Shown in pieces: positions 1 to 9,072 of a stretch of 64,000 nucleotides of DNA. The first letter of the stretch is position 1; each line of letters starts with the position of its first letter. The stretch comes from ZLKRG08 sp046048895 (GTDB lineage: Bacteria > Actinomycetota > Actinomycetes > Nanopelagicales > Nanopelagicaceae): contig JBJOFF010000005.1 in the NCBI GenBank assembly GCA_046048895.1, positions 49,288 to 113,287 on the forward strand, written 5' to 3'. The translations under genes were made by a program, and so were the position numbers. Below the pieces are notes generated by a model. The model saw nothing but the letters and a program-made list of their open reading frames with translations, ran no database searches and was not told the origin of the DNA.

Positions 1-429
1 CTTGCCGTTACCACGGTGGTTGGCGATACCTGCAACATCGGCAGAGGCGATGGAATGATCTCCACCAAGCACTACTGCAATCGCACCAGCGCGAGATATC
101 TTTTCAGTGGCTTCAGCTAGTAGCGCTAATGAACTCTCTAGATTTCCACCATTCATTAATAAATCGCCCGCATCAACGACCTTCATATCTTTTAAACCAT
201 CAGTTCGCAGCGCTAAATGTGGACGTTCTCCATCATGAGGAAGGTAATCCCCCATACGAATAGCTTGTGGACCAAATTTTGCGCCACTTCGATGAGATGT
301 CCCGGAATCAATTGGCGCACCAACAATTACGACATCAGCATCCTTATATGTCTCTGGTTTATCTAGATCGCATCTTTCAATTCCTAGAAAGGTGAAATCC
401 GGGCCATACATATTTCCGTGGTTGGTCAT
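1..429 (-). CDS. speB: Agmatinase-type ureohydrolase, N-terminal part (runs off left edge)
   Basis: This is the first 143 codons of a ureohydrolase, most likely agmatinase, which hydrolyses agmatine to putrescine and urea in the cytoplasm. Visible family signs are VVIVGAPIDSG at residues 33-43, the segment SGAKFGPQAIR at 48-58 and the first metal-binding motif GGDHS (His about 125) close to the break. It starts 9 bases after the secreted-protein gene and lies downstream of potDABC, so the context favours agmatinase over arginase or guanidino-acid hydrolases. The second metal motif and the C-terminus lie outside the window, so the substrate is inferred rather than shown. Confidence 0.85.
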   Translation of the reverse strand, partial: MTNHGNMYGPDFTFLGIERCDLDKPETYKDADVVIVGAPIDSGTSHRSGAKFGPQAIRMGDYLPHDGERPHLALRTDGLKDMKVVDAGDLLMNGGNLESSLALLAEATEKISRAGAIAVVLGGDHSIASADVAGIANHRGNGK

Positions 430-438
430 GGGAATATC

Positions 439-1572
439 TTATTTCTTTTTATATCCTGCTGGGCATTTTGGATTTAAACCGCTTATTTTCTTAATAGCTG
501 TTCCCTTGACACAAACTATTTTTATAAAAGTTTTATTTTGTTGCCCAGAAGTGGGTTGCGTTATTAAAAATTTTGCCACTTCAAATCCAGACGAATCAAT
601 GCTCACTTCACAGGGGTAAAAATTAGTAGTGTAATTGTGCAAAGACTGATATGGATTATCTCGAGTCAAACAGCTATCACCCTTTGATGGATTTAATTGA
701 ATGTCAAAGAACGGAAAATTGCTAGATGCTGCACCTTGATAGCAAACAGAATTTTCTGGTTTAGTTAAAGACCACGCTAAATCTAAGACACCTCTTTTTG
801 TATTACTAATAGACCATTTTCTGCTTTTGCTAGACACTTCCTTAATGTGACTAACGAATGAATTTAAGGAATTTATGCAACTTTCTTTACTTAAGAAATT
901 TATCTGCTGAACTTGCGGATTACTCAAGTAATATTGATTAATTAAGTCTTCCATAGATTTAGTCTCAATTTTATAGTTTGGTATTACGGATTTTCTCTCA
1001 TAAACCGTCAAAGGTTTACATCCATTTACATTAATTGTAATTTCTACAGCTAATATTTTTCCTGGAGTTAAACCGAATCTACTAGATTGCGTCAAATTGA
1101 AATATCTATCAAATCCTTGAACCCTAGAAAAAGTTGATGGATCGTTATACGCGATTACTGGAACTGTCAATTGGGGTTCGTAATACTCCTTAAGGTTCCC
1201 CGGGTGAGTTGCAATAAGTCCTTTCCAGTCTTTCCCATTGGTCGAAACTTTCCATCCACTTTGAATAACTAATTGAGCACCGTAAGACTTATATTCTTCG
1301 AAATAACTCGAAGGAACAGGAAGATTGTAATCTCTGATCAGAAGAAACTCCTGGCCTTGCGAAATTGCCTTACTTAACTCTTGAAATCTGGATTCAGGAA
1401 TTCTGCTCACTAAATCACTTGGCAAAGGAGTACTTGAGATCACGGAAACGTTTCCTGGTGATTGACTTATTTCCCAACTATCTGGACATTCAATTGCACT
1501 CGCAGTTGATACATTGAAAAAAACATTTATTAGTATAGAAATCAGAAATAAAATAAAACTCTTTTTGATCAT
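439..1572 (-). CDS. Secreted protein of unknown function in the polyamine operon
   Basis: I do not recognise this 377-residue protein. Its first 27 or so residues form a clear Sec signal peptide: MIKK, then a hydrophobic stretch, ending in ASA before IECPDSW. The mature part is rich in Ser, Asn, Tyr and Lys and has about eight cysteines, which would suit disulfide bonding outside the cell. The C-terminal 37 residues hold CVKG followed by KCPAGYKKK, a short Cys/Lys-rich tail I associate with secreted actinobacterial proteins. Its start codon overlaps the potC stop as ATGA, so it is probably translationally coupled to the transporter. The DNA is plainly more AT-rich than its neighbours, which suggests later acquisition or relaxed selection. 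A role in polyamine binding is possible but rests only on position. Confidence 0.75.
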   Translation of the reverse strand: MIKKSFILFLISILINVFFNVSTASAIECPDSWEISQSPGNVSVISSTPLPSDLVSRIPESRFQELSKAISQGQEFLLIRDYNLPVPSSYFEEYKSYGAQLVIQSGWKVSTNGKDWKGLIATHPGNLKEYYEPQLTVPVIAYNDPSTFSRVQGFDRYFNLTQSSRFGLTPGKILAVEITINVNGCKPLTVYERKSVIPNYKIETKSMEDLINQYYLSNPQVQQINFLSKESCINSLNSFVSHIKEVSSKSRKWSISNTKRGVLDLAWSLTKPENSVCYQGAASSNFPFFDIQLNPSKGDSCLTRDNPYQSLHNYTTNFYPCEVSIDSSGFEVAKFLITQPTSGQQNKTFIKIVCVKGTAIKKISGLNPKCPAGYKKK

Positions 1573-2363
1573 GAATTTGATTTTCTACGCCCAACGAATT
1601 GGCCAGCGATAACAATGGCAAGAGCGATAAAGAACATCATTGAACCGATGACATTTGCTTGTGGTGGAATGCCACGAGCACTAGATACATATACGAACTT
1701 CGGGAAAGTCATCATGGTGCCGGAGTTAAAGTTGGTAATAATGAAATCATCGAATGACAAGCTAAATGCAAGTAGCGCTGCTGCTGCGATACCTGGCATA
1801 ACTAGCGGCAAAGTCACGCGGCGGAAAGTTTCGAATTCATTGGCATACAGATCCATCGCAGCTTGTTCTAAGCGCGGATCAAGAGATGCGATACGTGCTT
1901 TAACGGTAACGACCACGAATGAGATACAGAAAACGGTATGCGCGATGATGGTGGTTAAGAAACCTGGATTGATCTGAAATGTTAAAAACATTCCAAGAAG
2001 TGATGCACCCATAACTACTTCTGGAGTTGCCATAGGTAAAAAGATCAAAAGATTAGTAGTTGAGCGACCTTTAAATGAGTGGCGACCAAGTGCAAATGCA
2101 ATCAGCGTGCCAAGAATGGTGGCAAAGATGGTTGCAATTAAGCCTACTTGTATGGAATTTCCAAGTGCGCGGCAGACATCTGGAGCACCACAAGGATTTT
2201 GCCAGTTAGCAAAGGTAAAACCTTTCCAAACCAAATTAGATTTGCCGGAATCATTAAATGAGAAGGCAAAGGTGTATGCAATTGGAATGAATAGATAAGT
2301 AAATCCAAGTACCGCATAGATACGGATTAAGTTATTGCCAAACCAGCGCCAGATCTTGGTCAT
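1569..2363 (-). CDS. potC: Polyamine ABC transporter permease PotC
   Basis: This 264-residue inner-membrane permease is one of two membrane subunits of the spermidine/putrescine importer. About six hydrophobic segments are visible, and the cytoplasmic EAA loop that contacts the ATPase lies at residues 166-192 (EQAAMDLYANEF...LPLVMPGI). The length fits the PotC/PotI family. The gene overlaps potB by 4 bases at its start and the secreted-protein gene by 4 bases at its end, so all three are likely made from one message. Assignment as PotC rather than PotB follows from its order after potA-potB and its shorter N-terminus. Substrate preference among putrescine, spermidine and related amines cannot be read from the sequence. 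Confidence 0.93.
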   Translation of the reverse strand: MTKIWRWFGNNLIRIYAVLGFTYLFIPIAYTFAFSFNDSGKSNLVWKGFTFANWQNPCGAPDVCRALGNSIQVGLIATIFATILGTLIAFALGRHSFKGRSTTNLLIFLPMATPEVVMGASLLGMFLTFQINPGFLTTIIAHTVFCISFVVVTVKARIASLDPRLEQAAMDLYANEFETFRRVTLPLVMPGIAAAALLAFSLSFDDFIITNFNSGTMMTFPKFVYVSSARGIPPQANVIGSMMFFIALAIVIAGQFVGRRKSNS

Positions 2364-3253
2364 ACCAATTCATCCGTTCCAGAGCGACGAATATAAAGAG
2401 TTACGAAGATCAAGATTGCGAACATCAACATAAATGAGAGCGCTGCAGCAGTTGGATAATCAACTACGCGGAAGAACTTTGAATCGATGACATTACCGAG
2501 CATCTTGGTATTTGGGTTGCCCAGAATCGCAGCGTTTACATAATCACCAGCTGCCGGAATAAAGGTTAGAAGCGTTCCCGCCACTACCCCAGGTAGCGAA
2601 AGCGGAAAGGTAACTTTTCGGAAAGTTGTAAATGCATTTGAATATAGATCTCCAGCTGCTTCTAACGTGCGAGGATCAATACGTTCAAGAGATGCATAAA
2701 TAGGCAAAGTCATAAATGGCAGGAAGTTGTACGTCATACCTGATACCACTGCAAAAGCCGAGGCGGTAAGCGTGGTGGTCGGTGAAATAATGTGAAGCGA
2801 TCTCAAGGTTTGAACGACCGGTCCTTCTTCACCGAGAATCTGCTTCCAAGCAATAGTGCGAAGCAAAAATGAAGTAAAGAATGGCGCTACCACAAGTACT
2901 AAAAGAATGTTCTTGTACTTGCCAGATTTGAAAGCAATTGCATATGCCAATGGATAGGCAATCGCTAAAGCAATTACTGTAGTTAAAAATGCATATAGAA
3001 ATGAGCGGCTAAATTGTTCTCTATTTTCTACAAATGCAGTTACGTAATTTCCAAATGCAAAGGTCTGCTCGTATTCACCAGTATCTCCACCTTCAATCGG
3101 AGTCTGGGTTGAGGTGCTCGCTAAGTTAGCAATTGGCAGAATAAAGAAAGTAAATAGAAAGATAAAACCAGGTGCTAATAAGAGATAAGGCAGACGGCCT
3201 TTTTTAAGACCATTTGTCTTTACATGGGTAGCCGCAGCGTGAAGAAATGCCAT
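2360..3253 (-). CDS. potB: Polyamine ABC transporter permease PotB
   Basis: This 297-residue permease pairs with PotC to form the membrane channel of the polyamine importer. It has a long N-terminal extension, a first membrane helix around residues 23-45 and an EAA loop at 198-222 (LEAAGDLYSNAF...FPLSLPG). Its ATG shares one base with the potA stop (TAATG), and its end overlaps potC by 4 bases, the usual sign of coupled translation in a potABC unit. Everything expected of the family is present and nothing looks truncated. Confidence 0.93.
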   Translation of the reverse strand: MAFLHAAATHVKTNGLKKGRLPYLLLAPGFIFLFTFFILPIANLASTSTQTPIEGGDTGEYEQTFAFGNYVTAFVENREQFSRSFLYAFLTTVIALAIAYPLAYAIAFKSGKYKNILLVLVVAPFFTSFLLRTIAWKQILGEEGPVVQTLRSLHIISPTTTLTASAFAVVSGMTYNFLPFMTLPIYASLERIDPRTLEAAGDLYSNAFTTFRKVTFPLSLPGVVAGTLLTFIPAAGDYVNAAILGNPNTKMLGNVIDSKFFRVVDYPTAAALSFMLMFAILIFVTLYIRRSGTDELV

Positions 3254-4383
3254 TACTCTTCTGGATTTACTTCTGATCCAGCATCAGCATCTTGTGCGCC
3301 ATCAAGACCAAAGGTGAACTTTGGCATCCATTGCAGACGAACCTTGTCGCCAAGTTCGAGCATTGGTGAGGTGCCATCGTTCTGTTCGAAGACCATGAGC
3401 TCTTGGCCCCATGGCATCTCAACTTGATACTGAGTAGATACGCCAACGAATGCTACGTCGACTACTTTTCCGCCGCGCAAGATATTGCCATCGCCGGGTT
3501 CGTTCTCGAAATCAATATCAATCTTCTCTGGGCGAATACCAAAGAGCACGTTCTTGGAGTTGGTGAAAGTGCGGTTCTTCGGAAGTGCAATCTTCTGGCC
3601 GTGTACCTCTACGACGTTGTTTTCGCCATCAGTATCGGTAATTTGGCCACGAATTAGATTTGATTGCCCAAGGAAGTTAGCTACGAATGCAGTCTTTGGT
3701 GATTCGTAGAGATCTTCTGGGGTTCCCATCTGTTCGATGCGTCCCTCGTTCATGACTGCAATGGTGTCAGCCATGGTCATGGCCTCTTCTTGATCGTGAG
3801 TTACGTGTACGAAAGTTAAACCGACTTGAGTTTGAATCCACTTTAATTCAATCTGCATCTGGCGGCGAAGTTTTAGATCAAGTGCGCCGAGTGGCTCATC
3901 AAGTAATAGCAATGCTGGCTTATTAACAATGGCACGTGCAAGTGCGATGCGCTGTTGCTGTCCACCTGATAGCTGAGTTGGCTTGCGATCTGCAAGATGT
4001 GGCAATTCCACAAGTTTTAATACGCGATCGACTTCGTCTTTAACATCTTTAATTCCGCGACGGCGCATACCGAAAGCTACGTTTTCAAAGATTGAAAGAT
4101 GCGGAAATAGCGCATAATTCTGAAAGACAGTATTGATTGGACGCTGATAAGGACGAAGATCAGTAATGTCTTCAGTTCCTAAATGCAGTGTGCCCTGTGT
4201 TGGTTCTTCAAGACCCGCAATCATTCGAAGCGTGGTGGTCTTGCCGCAACCTGAAGGTCCAAGAAGTGCAAAGAATGAACCTGCAGGTATCGTCAGCGAC
4301 AAATCATTTACTGCAGTGAAATCACCATAAGTCTTGGTGACGTTAGTTAACTTGAGATCGCCTCGCGCAGTAGCAATTGCCAC
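3253..4383 (-). CDS. potA: Polyamine ABC transporter ATPase PotA
   Basis: This 376-residue cytoplasmic ATPase powers the PotB/PotC channel. It shows Walker A GPSGCGKTT at residues 42-50, the Q-loop around VFQNY (86-90), the signature LSGGQQQR at 138-145, Walker B LLLLDEP near 158-164 and the switch histidine in THDQEEAM. The C-terminal 140 or so residues match the TOBE/OB-type regulatory domain of the PotA/MalK class and end in an acidic tail. It lies 5 bases after potD and shares a base with potB. Intact and typical in length. Confidence 0.95.
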   Translation of the reverse strand: MAIATARGDLKLTNVTKTYGDFTAVNDLSLTIPAGSFFALLGPSGCGKTTTLRMIAGLEEPTQGTLHLGTEDITDLRPYQRPINTVFQNYALFPHLSIFENVAFGMRRRGIKDVKDEVDRVLKLVELPHLADRKPTQLSGGQQQRIALARAIVNKPALLLLDEPLGALDLKLRRQMQIELKWIQTQVGLTFVHVTHDQEEAMTMADTIAVMNEGRIEQMGTPEDLYESPKTAFVANFLGQSNLIRGQITDTDGENNVVEVHGQKIALPKNRTFTNSKNVLFGIRPEKIDIDFENEPGDGNILRGGKVVDVAFVGVSTQYQVEMPWGQELMVFEQNDGTSPMLELGDKVRLQWMPKFTFGLDGAQDADAGSEVNPEE

Positions 4384-4388
4384 TTTAC

Positions 4389-5561
4389 TTAGTTACCAGT
4401 CGCCTTTTGGAATGCATCGGTGAATTCACTCTCTTCAGCTGGAGTTAGAGCGCGGAATACCTGCAAACTTGCTTGAGTCTTAGCTGATGGGAAGATCAAT
4501 TCATTGTTAACCAATGATGGATCAACTTGTTCCATAGCTTCTTGCGCACCTTGTACTGGCGTAATGTAATTTACATAAGCCGCAACCTTGGCTGCTACTA
4601 CTGGGTCGTAGTAGTAATTGATTAACTGTTCGACCTTATCTTTATTCTGCGCAGTGCTTGGAATAATGAAGTTATCTGCAGAGATAGTTCCGCCTGATTC
4701 TGGAATTGCGAAATCAAACTTGCCATCATTTTCAGCAGCTAACTGGAAGGCATCGCCAGACCAGCCAATAACCGCTACTGCATCTCCAGAGATCAAATCT
4801 TCCTTGTAATCATTGCCCTTTACTTGACGGATAAATCCATCTGCAATCTTCTTCTCAAGGAAATCAAGTGCGTTGTAATACTGATCTGAAGTGAACTTAG
4901 AAATATCTACACCTTGCGCCATCATGATTACGCCAACAGTGTCACGGAGTTCGGAGAGAACTTCAATCTTGCCCTTGTTAGCGGGAGCGAATAGATCATC
5001 GAGAGTCTTTACTCCGTTTGGAATTTTCTCTTTATTCCAAGTAAATCCACCCATGATGCCCTGCCAAGTCAATGAATAATCACGACCAGTGTCATAAGGA
5101 ACGCTTGCGAGCGCCGGAAGAATGTTCTTAGCGTTTGGAATATTTGCTTTATCTAATTTCTGCGCATAACCAAGACGGATATAGCGTGCTGCCATCCAGT
5201 CTGTTGGGCAGATTAAGTCATAACCAATATCTTCTTTTAACTTTAACTGGCCTTGAACTTTTCCGTAAAACTCATCGTTATCGTTGTAATCTTCTAAATA
5301 CTTAACTGAGATTCCAGTTTCGGACATGAAATCTTCTAGAGTTGGATAGACCTTGGCATCGCTGTCGTAATCTAAGTACAGAGTCCAGTTGCCCCAGCGC
5401 ACATCAGTTTCAGATCCACCGCCACCACCGCATGCTGCAAGCAATGAACCTGCGCCGACTGCGCCAGCACCTGCAAGAACTGAACGACGGCTTACGCGTG
5501 ACTTCGCGATCGCCTTTAGATCATTAAGCATTGAATCGTTCTCTGACATACCTTTTGACAT
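4389..5561 (-). CDS. potD: Polyamine-binding lipoprotein PotD
   Basis: This 390-residue protein is the extracellular substrate-binding subunit of the polyamine importer. The N-terminus carries both a twin-arginine pattern (SRRSVLAG at residues 24-31) and a lipobox LLAAC ending at Cys44, followed by a Gly-rich linker, so it is probably Tat-exported and lipid-anchored. The body has the PotD/PotF-type features WGNWTLYLDYD and WQGIMGGFTWN. Two in-frame ATGs (codons 1 and 5) each have a plausible Shine-Dalgarno (GAAAGG, AAAAGG); the longer one is used here. It heads the transporter cluster and may have its own promoter in the 79-base gap after the aldehyde dehydrogenase gene. Confidence 0.93.
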   Translation of the reverse strand: MSKGMSENDSMLNDLKAIAKSRVSRRSVLAGAGAVGAGSLLAACGGGGGSETDVRWGNWTLYLDYDSDAKVYPTLEDFMSETGISVKYLEDYNDNDEFYGKVQGQLKLKEDIGYDLICPTDWMAARYIRLGYAQKLDKANIPNAKNILPALASVPYDTGRDYSLTWQGIMGGFTWNKEKIPNGVKTLDDLFAPANKGKIEVLSELRDTVGVIMMAQGVDISKFTSDQYYNALDFLEKKIADGFIRQVKGNDYKEDLISGDAVAVIGWSGDAFQLAAENDGKFDFAIPESGGTISADNFIIPSTAQNKDKVEQLINYYYDPVVAAKVAAYVNYITPVQGAQEAMEQVDPSLVNNELIFPSAKTQASLQVFRALTPAEESEFTDAFQKATGN

Positions 5562-5577
5562 CGGTGGCCTTTCATAG

Positions 5578-5604
5578 GGGTTAGATATGCGGAAATACTA
5601 ACCC
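5578..5604 (-). repeat. Hairpin upstream of potD
   Basis: Perfect 7-bp inverted arms GGGTTAG/CTAACCC are separated by 13 bases and end about 16 bases before the potD start codon, next to its Shine-Dalgarno. No T-run follows on the minus strand, so it does not look like a terminator. It could be an operator or a structure in the potD leader; the function is unknown. Confidence 0.4.
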
Positions 5605-5640
5605 TCAAGAGGCGCAAATTAGAAGAAATTCTGAGTGAAT

Positions 5641-7077
5641 TTATGCGTTGAGGTTAGTCATGACATGCTTGATTCTGGTGTAATCCTCGAATCCGTAGCT
5701 ACTCAAATCCTTGCCATAACCACTTCGCTTGTAGCCGCCATGAGGCATCTCAGCGACCAGCGGAATATGGCAGTTGATCCAGACGCAACCAAAGTCGAAA
5801 GCCTTGGCAAGGCGCATCGCGCGACCGTGATTACTGGTCCAGACCGATGAGGCCAAGCCGTATTCCACACCATTGGCCATTCGAATGGCATCTGCTTCAT
5901 CTTTAAATTTCTGAACTGTGATTACTGGGCCAAAGATCTCTTCTTGAATATGGCGATCGCTCTGCTTTAGATCAGCGATAACTGTTGGTTCGATAAAGAA
6001 GCCATCGCGAGCTACCTGCTTGCCGCCTGCTACTACCTTGGCGTGAGCTGGGACCTCATTTAAGAAGCCAGTTACGCGAGCTAATTGATTGGCATTATTT
6101 ACTGGGCCAAAGAGCACATCATCTTCGGATGGTGCGCCGGTCTTGAGGCCCTTTGCTTGATGCGCAAGCAACTCTACAAATTTGTCATAAATAGATTCTT
6201 CGACAATTACACGAGTAGCTGCGGTGCAATCTTGTCCGCCATTAAAGAAACCTGTAATTGCAATAGTCTCAGCTGCGTTCTCTAAATCTGCATCAGCGAA
6301 TACTACGACTGGCGCTTTGCCACCTAATTCAAGGTGTACACGTTTTAGAGATTTGGCAGCACTTCCCGCAACTTCCATGCCTGCGCGAACTGAACCTGTA
6401 ATCGAAACCATCGCTGGAGTTTCATGTTCGATCAACATGCGACCGGTTTCGCGTTCGCCAGTTACCACGTTGATTACACCAGCTGGAAGAAATTCGCTCA
6501 TCACATTTGCCATGAAGACCGTTGACATTGGAGTGGTATCTGATGGTTTCAAAACTACGGTGTTGCCTGCGGCAATTGCCGGCGCCCACTTCCAAACTGC
6601 CATCATCATTGGGTAATTCCAAGGAGTAACTTGGGCACAGACACCGATTGGTTCGCGGCGAATAAATGAAGTCATGCCACGCATATATTCACCAGCAGAT
6701 TTGCCTTCTAAATTGCGAGCGGCGCCAGCAAAGAAACGAATCTGATCCACCATCGGTGGAATCTCTTCGGAGGCAGTTAAGCCAAGTGGCTTTCCGGTGT
6801 TCTTAGATTCAACTGCAATAAATTCTTCTGCGCGAGATTCAATCGCATCGGCAATCTTTAATAAGGCACGTTGACGTTCGGATGGAGTGGTATCGCGCCA
6901 CTCTTCAAATGCAGTTGCCGCTGCTTTCATCGCAGCATCAATATCTGCTTGATTAGATTTAGGTGCTTCTGCGTAAGCCTGTCCAGTTGATGGATCCACA
7001 ATCTTTGTGGTTTCTCCAGATGAAGATTGGACTGATTTACCGTTGATGAAATTTGCGATTTTTTCCATGCTAGTCAT
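5641..7077 (-). CDS. Aldehyde dehydrogenase, probably 4-aminobutyraldehyde type
   Basis: This 478-residue enzyme belongs to the NAD(P)-dependent aldehyde dehydrogenase superfamily. The catalytic Cys284 (GGQDCTAA) and general base Glu250 (HLELGGKAP) are present, as is the cofactor segment TPWNYP near 151-156. Position directly upstream of potDABC-speB suggests it oxidises 4-aminobutyraldehyde or a related aminoaldehyde in putrescine breakdown to GABA; betaine aldehyde or succinate semialdehyde dehydrogenase are alternatives. The partner putrescine aminotransferase or oxidase is not in the window. It starts only 22 bases after rlmN, and no Shine-Dalgarno is visible before either ATG (codons 1 and 4). 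A TAAAGT box 6 bases before the first ATG could give a leaderless message. Confidence 0.88.
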   Translation of the reverse strand: MTSMEKIANFINGKSVQSSSGETTKIVDPSTGQAYAEAPKSNQADIDAAMKAAATAFEEWRDTTPSERQRALLKIADAIESRAEEFIAVESKNTGKPLGLTASEEIPPMVDQIRFFAGAARNLEGKSAGEYMRGMTSFIRREPIGVCAQVTPWNYPMMMAVWKWAPAIAAGNTVVLKPSDTTPMSTVFMANVMSEFLPAGVINVVTGERETGRMLIEHETPAMVSITGSVRAGMEVAGSAAKSLKRVHLELGGKAPVVVFADADLENAAETIAITGFFNGGQDCTAATRVIVEESIYDKFVELLAHQAKGLKTGAPSEDDVLFGPVNNANQLARVTGFLNEVPAHAKVVAGGKQVARDGFFIEPTVIADLKQSDRHIQEEIFGPVITVQKFKDEADAIRMANGVEYGLASSVWTSNHGRAMRLAKAFDFGCVWINCHIPLVAEMPHGGYKRSGYGKDLSSYGFEDYTRIKHVMTNLNA

Positions 7078-7099
7078 GGAAATACTTTAATCAGGAAAG

Positions 7100-8212
7100 T
7101 TACTTTTTGGAACCTTCGCTAGCGGCTAATTGGCCACAGGCGCCATCGATTTCACGGCCGCGGGTATCGCGAACTGTGACTGGCACTCCATAACTTTCAA
7201 GGACGCGAACAAATTCCTTCTGGTCTTCAGGGCGCGATGCGGTCCACTTAGAACCAGGTGTTGGATTGAGTGGAATTAAATTAACGTGAGCATTTCGGCT
7301 CTTAAGTAATTTGCCTAAAAGATCTGCGCGCCAAGCTTGATCATTAATATCTTTAATTAAAGCGTACTCGATGGAGTATCTGCGGCCAGTCTTTTTGGCA
7401 TAAGCATCGGCCGCGGCCAAAATTTCACGTACTTTATATCGAGTATTAATCGGAACCAATGTATCGCGAAGTTCATCATCCGGCGTATGAAGCGATACCG
7501 CCAAAGTCACCGGTAGGCCCTCTTCAGTAAATTTCTCAACGCCATTTACCAATCCGACGGTCGAAAGTGTCACGGAACGTGCAGAGATGCCAAGTCCATC
7601 TGGATTTGGCGAAGTGATATTACGAATTGTTTGTACCACTGCTTTGTAATTTGCAAGTGGTTCACCCATTCCCATAAAAACAATATTGGATAAACGAATA
7701 GGTTCGCCACCCATTTCGCCACTTGCGCAAAGTCGCGCTGCTTGCACAATCTGTTCAGTGATTTCGCCGGCAGTTAAGTTGCGCTTCAAACCACCTTGAC
7801 CAGTGGCGCAGAACGGACAGGCCATGCCGCAACCTGCTTGTGATGAGATGCAGACCGTTGCGCGATCTGGGTACTTCATCAAAACTGATTCCACCAAAGT
7901 GCCATCATGTAATTTCCAGAGATCTTTTCTGGTTAATCCATTATCAGTCTGCAAAGAACGCACCAGCTCCATTAACTTTGGAGTAAAGGCGTCGGCAAGT
8001 TTTTGGCGCATATCCGCTGGAATATCGCTCCATTTTTCTGGATCAGTCTCAAGGTGCGTGTAGTAATGAACTGCGACCTGATTAGCGCGAAATGCCGGAA
8101 TTCCAAGCTCTGCGCATAGCGCTTTGCGATCCTCCTTGCTCATATCGGCAAGGTGTACTGGAGCTTTCTTTTTCTGTTTCGGCTCTTCGAAAATTAACGG
8201 CAGTTCGCTCAT
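7100..8212 (-). CDS. rlmN: 23S rRNA/tRNA adenine-C2 methyltransferase RlmN
   Basis: This 370-residue radical SAM enzyme methylates C2 of A2503 in 23S rRNA and A37 in some tRNAs. The 4Fe-4S cluster cysteines are at 128, 132 and 135 (GCGMACPFC), followed by GQGGLKRNL. The SAM-binding segment MGMGEPL and the C-terminal DGACGQL, holding the second essential cysteine, are both present. It overlaps cdsA by 4 bases and forms the end of the rpsB-tsf-pyrH-frr-cdsA-rlmN unit, an order also seen in Mycobacterium. Length and motifs are typical. Confidence 0.96.
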   Translation of the reverse strand: MSELPLIFEEPKQKKKAPVHLADMSKEDRKALCAELGIPAFRANQVAVHYYTHLETDPEKWSDIPADMRQKLADAFTPKLMELVRSLQTDNGLTRKDLWKLHDGTLVESVLMKYPDRATVCISSQAGCGMACPFCATGQGGLKRNLTAGEITEQIVQAARLCASGEMGGEPIRLSNIVFMGMGEPLANYKAVVQTIRNITSPNPDGLGISARSVTLSTVGLVNGVEKFTEEGLPVTLAVSLHTPDDELRDTLVPINTRYKVREILAAADAYAKKTGRRYSIEYALIKDINDQAWRADLLGKLLKSRNAHVNLIPLNPTPGSKWTASRPEDQKEFVRVLESYGVPVTVRDTRGREIDGACGQLAASEGSKK

Positions 8213-9054
8213 GAGTAGTACTTAACTAACTCAAGCACTAACCAGAGCGCTGGAGCAGAGGTAACAATCGAATCTAAACGATCCATAACTCCCCCGTGGC
8301 CAGGCAATAAATTACCCATATCTTTAATAGCAAAGTCGCGTTTAATTGCAGATTCGATTAAATCTCCGGTCGTTGCGGTAAAAACTATTAACAATCCGGC
8401 TGCTGCGCCAATCCATGGATTTAAATTTAGAATCCCATCAAAAGTTAAGTAGCCAAATAAAGTTGTGAAAACTATAGAACCGGCTAGACCTTCCCAAGTC
8501 TTCTTAGGTGAAATCTCTGGCGCCATTGGGTGCTTGCCAATTAGTACACCAGTTACATACGCGAAGGTGTCGTTGCTAGCCACCAGAATTACAAAGACCA
8601 TGATCTGCTCTAAGCCGTTATATGGACGTGCCAGCAGAATTAAAAAACCTGTTAAAAATGGTAGATAGACCAGAGCGAAGACTGAAGCGCTTGCACTTGC
8701 TACATATCCTTTGGTGCCGCGACGAAGTAGAAGTACCAACATCAAGACAAGCGCGATTGCTAAACCAATCGCTAAACCGCGAATTCCTGCAAACCAAGCG
8801 CCGACTGAGAGTCCTACCGAAGCAATCATTAACGAGCGCTTTGATACATAAGTTTCAGTAGAAGAGAATGCATGCGCCAATTCTTTGATGGCAAGCACTA
8901 AAGCCAGCGCAACTAGCGCTGCAAAACCAATTGGAAAATATTTAAGTAACGCCCAGACTCCACCCATTAAGGATAAAGAGGTTGCAATCGATGGCAATAA
9001 CTTGCGCCCAGCGCGCTTATTTATTGCATCATTTATTGCGTGCAGATCGGACAT
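8209..9054 (-). CDS. cdsA: Phosphatidate cytidylyltransferase
   Basis: This 281-residue polytopic membrane enzyme makes CDP-diacylglycerol from phosphatidate and CTP, the branch point for phospholipid synthesis. About eight hydrophobic segments are visible. The C-terminal signature is clear: SPKKTWEG in the central loop and then KRDFAIKDMGNLLPGHGG followed by MDRLDS. It sits 18 bases after frr and overlaps rlmN by 4 bases, the common frr-cdsA arrangement. Confidence 0.95.
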   Translation of the reverse strand: MSDLHAINDAINKRAGRKLLPSIATSLSLMGGVWALLKYFPIGFAALVALALVLAIKELAHAFSSTETYVSKRSLMIASVGLSVGAWFAGIRGLAIGLAIALVLMLVLLLRRGTKGYVASASASVFALVYLPFLTGFLILLARPYNGLEQIMVFVILVASNDTFAYVTGVLIGKHPMAPEISPKKTWEGLAGSIVFTTLFGYLTFDGILNLNPWIGAAAGLLIVFTATTGDLIESAIKRDFAIKDMGNLLPGHGGVMDRLDSIVTSAPALWLVLELVKYYS

Positions 9055-9072
9055 AGTTCCAGTTTCGACTGC

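Noticed and set aside
6224..6616. 130-codon plus-strand frame inside the aldehyde dehydrogenase gene
   Set aside because: Antisense shadow of a conserved enzyme; no signal, domain or Shine-Dalgarno.
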